Below are positions 5,928-7,876 of a stretch of 7,876 nt of DNA, one piece after another. The translations under genes were made by a program, and so were the position numbers. This stretch comes from CAYMSF01 sp964542255 (GTDB taxonomy: Bacteria > Verrucomicrobiota > Lentisphaeria > Victivallales > Victivallaceae), in the NCBI GenBank assembly GCA_964542255.1, contig CAZITV010000111.1:1-7876 (forward strand), read 5' to 3'. Each line of letters opens with the position of its first letter. Positions within the stretch are counted from its first letter, which is position 1. The notes beneath the pieces are model-generated. The model worked only from the letters and a program-made list of their open reading frames with translations. It was not told the DNA's origin and made no database searches.

Positions 5928-7876
5928 ATGACAGAGAATAATTTTTATATTACAACGCCAATTTACTATGTGAATGACAAACCGCATATCGGCCACGCCT
6001 ATACCACAATTTTAGCCGATGTGCTGGCGCGGTATCACCGTTCGCTGAACATCCCCACCTTTTTTCTTACCGGCACGGATGAACACGGACAGAAAGTTCA
6101 GAAAGCAGCAGAAAAAAATCAAATGACCCCGCAGCAGCAATGCGATGAAACCGTGCTGCGCTTTCAGGAATTATGGAAAAAACTGGAAATTACCAACGAC
6201 TATTTTATCCGCACCACCGATGCCGCGCACAAAACAGTAGTGCAGGAGGTGCTGCAGGAGCTATTCGACCGCGGGTTAATTTACAAGCACGAATACCAGG
6301 GACGCTATTGTACTCACTGCGAGCGTTTTTTTATGGACAAGGATATGAACGGCTCCAATCTTTGCCCCGAAGAGAGCTGCGCCAGGGAAACTCACGAACT
6401 GATGGAATCAAATTATTTTTTCCGGATGAGCAATTATCATGAATGGCTGGTTGATTATATCAAGAGCAATCCGGAATTTATTCAGCCGGCGTTTCGGGCG
6501 AATGAGACACTGGGATTTTTACGGCAACCACTGGGTGATTTATGTATTTCGCGTCCAAAATCACGGCTGCACTGGGGAATTGAGCTGCCGTTTGACCACG
6601 ATTATGTTTGTTATGTCTGGTTTGACGCTTTAATTAACTATATTTCTGCCATTGGCTACCGCCGCGATGATGCCAAATTCAATACCTGGTGGCCAGCCAC
6701 TTATCAGTTGATAGGCAAAGATATTCTGACCACTCACACCGTTTACTGGACAACAATGCTCAAAGCTATGAATGTACCGCTGCCTAAAACTATTTTTGCC
6801 CACGGCTGGTGGCTGATCGGCGATAAAAAAATGAGCAAATCCACCGGCAATGTTGTCAGTCCGATGGCCATGATTGAGCAATACGGAGTTGACGCGTTCC
6901 GCTATTTTTTAATGGCGGAAATGTCCTTGGGGCAGGATGCTTCTTTTAGCGAACACGCCTTTATTACCCGGTACAATAGTGATTTGGCTAATGATTTGGG
7001 CAATCTGCTGAGCCGGGTTATTAAGATGACCTTGCGGTTTTGCGGCGGGGTGATCCCGTGTCCAAGCGTTACAACCGAAAATGAAACTGAACTTTTTGCG
7101 GAAATTGACGCTGCGGTTTCCGGCATGGAAAAAGCCTTAACCGAAATGCGTATCGAGCAGGGACTGGCGCAGGTTATCAGCGCAGTTCGTGCCGGCAACC
7201 GCTATTTTGATAAAACTGCCCCATGGACGCTGGCAAAAAATGGCGAAATGGCGCGGTTGAATTCGGTAATGTACTATACCGCCGAAGCACTGTTTAAACT
7301 CTCCGTACTGCTTGACCCGGTAATGCCGGAAAAAATGATTCAACTGCGGACTACTCTCGGCTTGAGCCGCGAAAAAGCCCAGGCATGCCGCATCGCTGAC
7401 CTGAAAAAAACCGAAAATCTCATCTGCGGCATGAATGTCAATGATATTGATGCACTGTTTATGCGGATAAAAGTCGATGAAGTTGAGGCAAAAACTGCGG
7501 AAAACACTCAAGCTGCCGCTCCTGCCGTTCCAGCTCCGGTTCCCGCTGCCGCAGATGGTTTGATTAACATCGATGATTTCTTCAAAACAAAATTGCGCAC
7601 TGCCAAAGTCCTCCAGGCAGAACGGGTCGAAGGCGCCGATAAACTGCTCAAACTGCAAATCCAAATTGGTACCGAAACCCGCCAGCTCATCGCCGGTATC
7701 GCACTCCAATACAGCCCCGAACAAATAACCGGCAAAACCGTCGTCGTCGTTGCCAATTTAAAGCCGGCAAAAATTCGCGGAGTCGAATCGCAGGGAATGC
7801 TCCTCGCCGCCAAAGACGGCAAAGAATTGAAAATAATCACCGTTGATGGCGATATCCCCAGCGGCAGCCCGGTCGG
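5928..7876 (+). CDS. metG: Methionyl-tRNA synthetase, 3' end cut by the window
   Basis: Class I aminoacyl-tRNA synthetase that charges tRNA-Met and initiator tRNA with methionine in the cytoplasm. 649 codons are visible with no stop; by family comparison only a few residues are missing. Seen in order: the ATP-binding HIGH motif at 20-23 (NDKPHIGHAY), GTDEHG 49-54, a zinc knuckle with four cysteines (C128, C131, C146, C151), WFDAL 231-235, KMSKS 301-305, and the anticodon-binding helical domain with N424-x8-W433, matching the E. coli anticodon-reading tryptophan. A Pro/Ala linker (about 529-543) leads to a Trbp111-like tRNA-binding OB-fold domain from about 546 to the end (KLRTAKVLQAERVEGADKLL, NLKPAKIRGVESQGM). 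The ATG at 5928 has AGGA 5 nt upstream; the ATG at 5923 meets a stop after two codons. It is divergent from the efflux operon, and the promoter and hairpin upstream are listed separately. Confidence 0.97.
   Translation, partial: MTENNFYITTPIYYVNDKPHIGHAYTTILADVLARYHRSLNIPTFFLTGTDEHGQKVQKAAEKNQMTPQQQCDETVLRFQELWKKLEITNDYFIRTTDAAHKTVVQEVLQELFDRGLIYKHEYQGRYCTHCERFFMDKDMNGSNLCPEESCARETHELMESNYFFRMSNYHEWLVDYIKSNPEFIQPAFRANETLGFLRQPLGDLCISRPKSRLHWGIELPFDHDYVCYVWFDALINYISAIGYRRDDAKFNTWWPATYQLIGKDILTTHTVYWTTMLKAMNVPLPKTIFAHGWWLIGDKKMSKSTGNVVSPMAMIEQYGVDAFRYFLMAEMSLGQDASFSEHAFITRYNSDLANDLGNLLSRVIKMTLRFCGGVIPCPSVTTENETELFAEIDAAVSGMEKALTEMRIEQGLAQVISAVRAGNRYFDKTAPWTLAKNGEMARLNSVMYYTAEALFKLSVLLDPVMPEKMIQLRTTLGLSREKAQACRIADLKKTENLICGMNVNDIDALFMRIKVDEVEAKTAENTQAAAPAVPAPVPAAADGLINIDDFFKTKLRTAKVLQAERVEGADKLLKLQIQIGTETRQLIAGIALQYSPEQITGKTVVVVANLKPAKIRGVESQGMLLAAKDGKELKIITVDGDIPSGSPV

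Noticed and set aside
6173..6633. Plus-strand frames at 6173-6442 and 6439-6633 inside metG
   Set aside because: They are out-of-frame readings within the uninterrupted metG frame; the zinc-site, WFDAL and KMSKS segments are all in the main frame, so there is no frameshift.
6630..7840. Minus-strand open frames opposite metG (6630-6881, 6902-7198, 7137-7724, 7508-7840)
   Set aside because: They lie antisense to metG, whose motifs are intact throughout, and their translations show no family features.

Overview
The window looks like chromosomal DNA from a Gram-negative bacterium. The evidence is a lipoprotein-type periplasmic adaptor and an RND pump, a protein pair that only makes sense with an outer membrane. 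The phylum cannot be fixed from these genes. A repeat-like stretch at the left end, several Pro/Ala-rich linkers and weak or missing Shine-Dalgarno sites would fit a PVC-type or similar environmental lineage (Verrucomicrobiota, Lentisphaerota), but this is a low-confidence impression.

Layout: positions 1-234 hold no convincing gene. The stretch has several short stem-loops and a 65-codon frame that is open at the window edge, and it resembles an intergenic dispersed element more than a gene. From 235 to 5665 there are three genes on the minus strand, read right to left: a periplasmic adaptor lipoprotein (5665-4349), an HAE1/AcrB-type RND inner-membrane transporter (4352-1182, joined to the adaptor by an ATGA stop/start overlap), and a TauE/SafE-family (DUF81) membrane transporter (1140-235, after a 41-bp gap). 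No outer-membrane channel of the TolC type is present, so the pump must borrow one from elsewhere.

Positions 5666-5927 are a 262-bp divergent intergenic region. It holds a candidate promoter for the pump operon overlapped by an imperfect inverted repeat (5724-5754) that could be a repressor operator. It also holds a candidate promoter for the gene on the other side and a 9-bp hairpin just upstream of that gene's ribosome binding site. From 5928 to the right edge runs metG, methionyl-tRNA synthetase, on the plus strand. It has its catalytic motifs, a four-cysteine zinc site, the anticodon-binding helix-bundle domain, and an appended Trbp111-like tRNA-binding domain cut by the window edge just before its expected end.

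Working together: the adaptor and RND protein should form a proton-driven efflux complex, and the TauE/SafE protein may be co-transcribed with them. metG is housekeeping and functionally unrelated. I do not see a clearly novel biological system here. The points most worth checking are the operator-like repeat, the pump-plus-TauE/SafE arrangement, the metG leader hairpin and the unexplained left-end segment.
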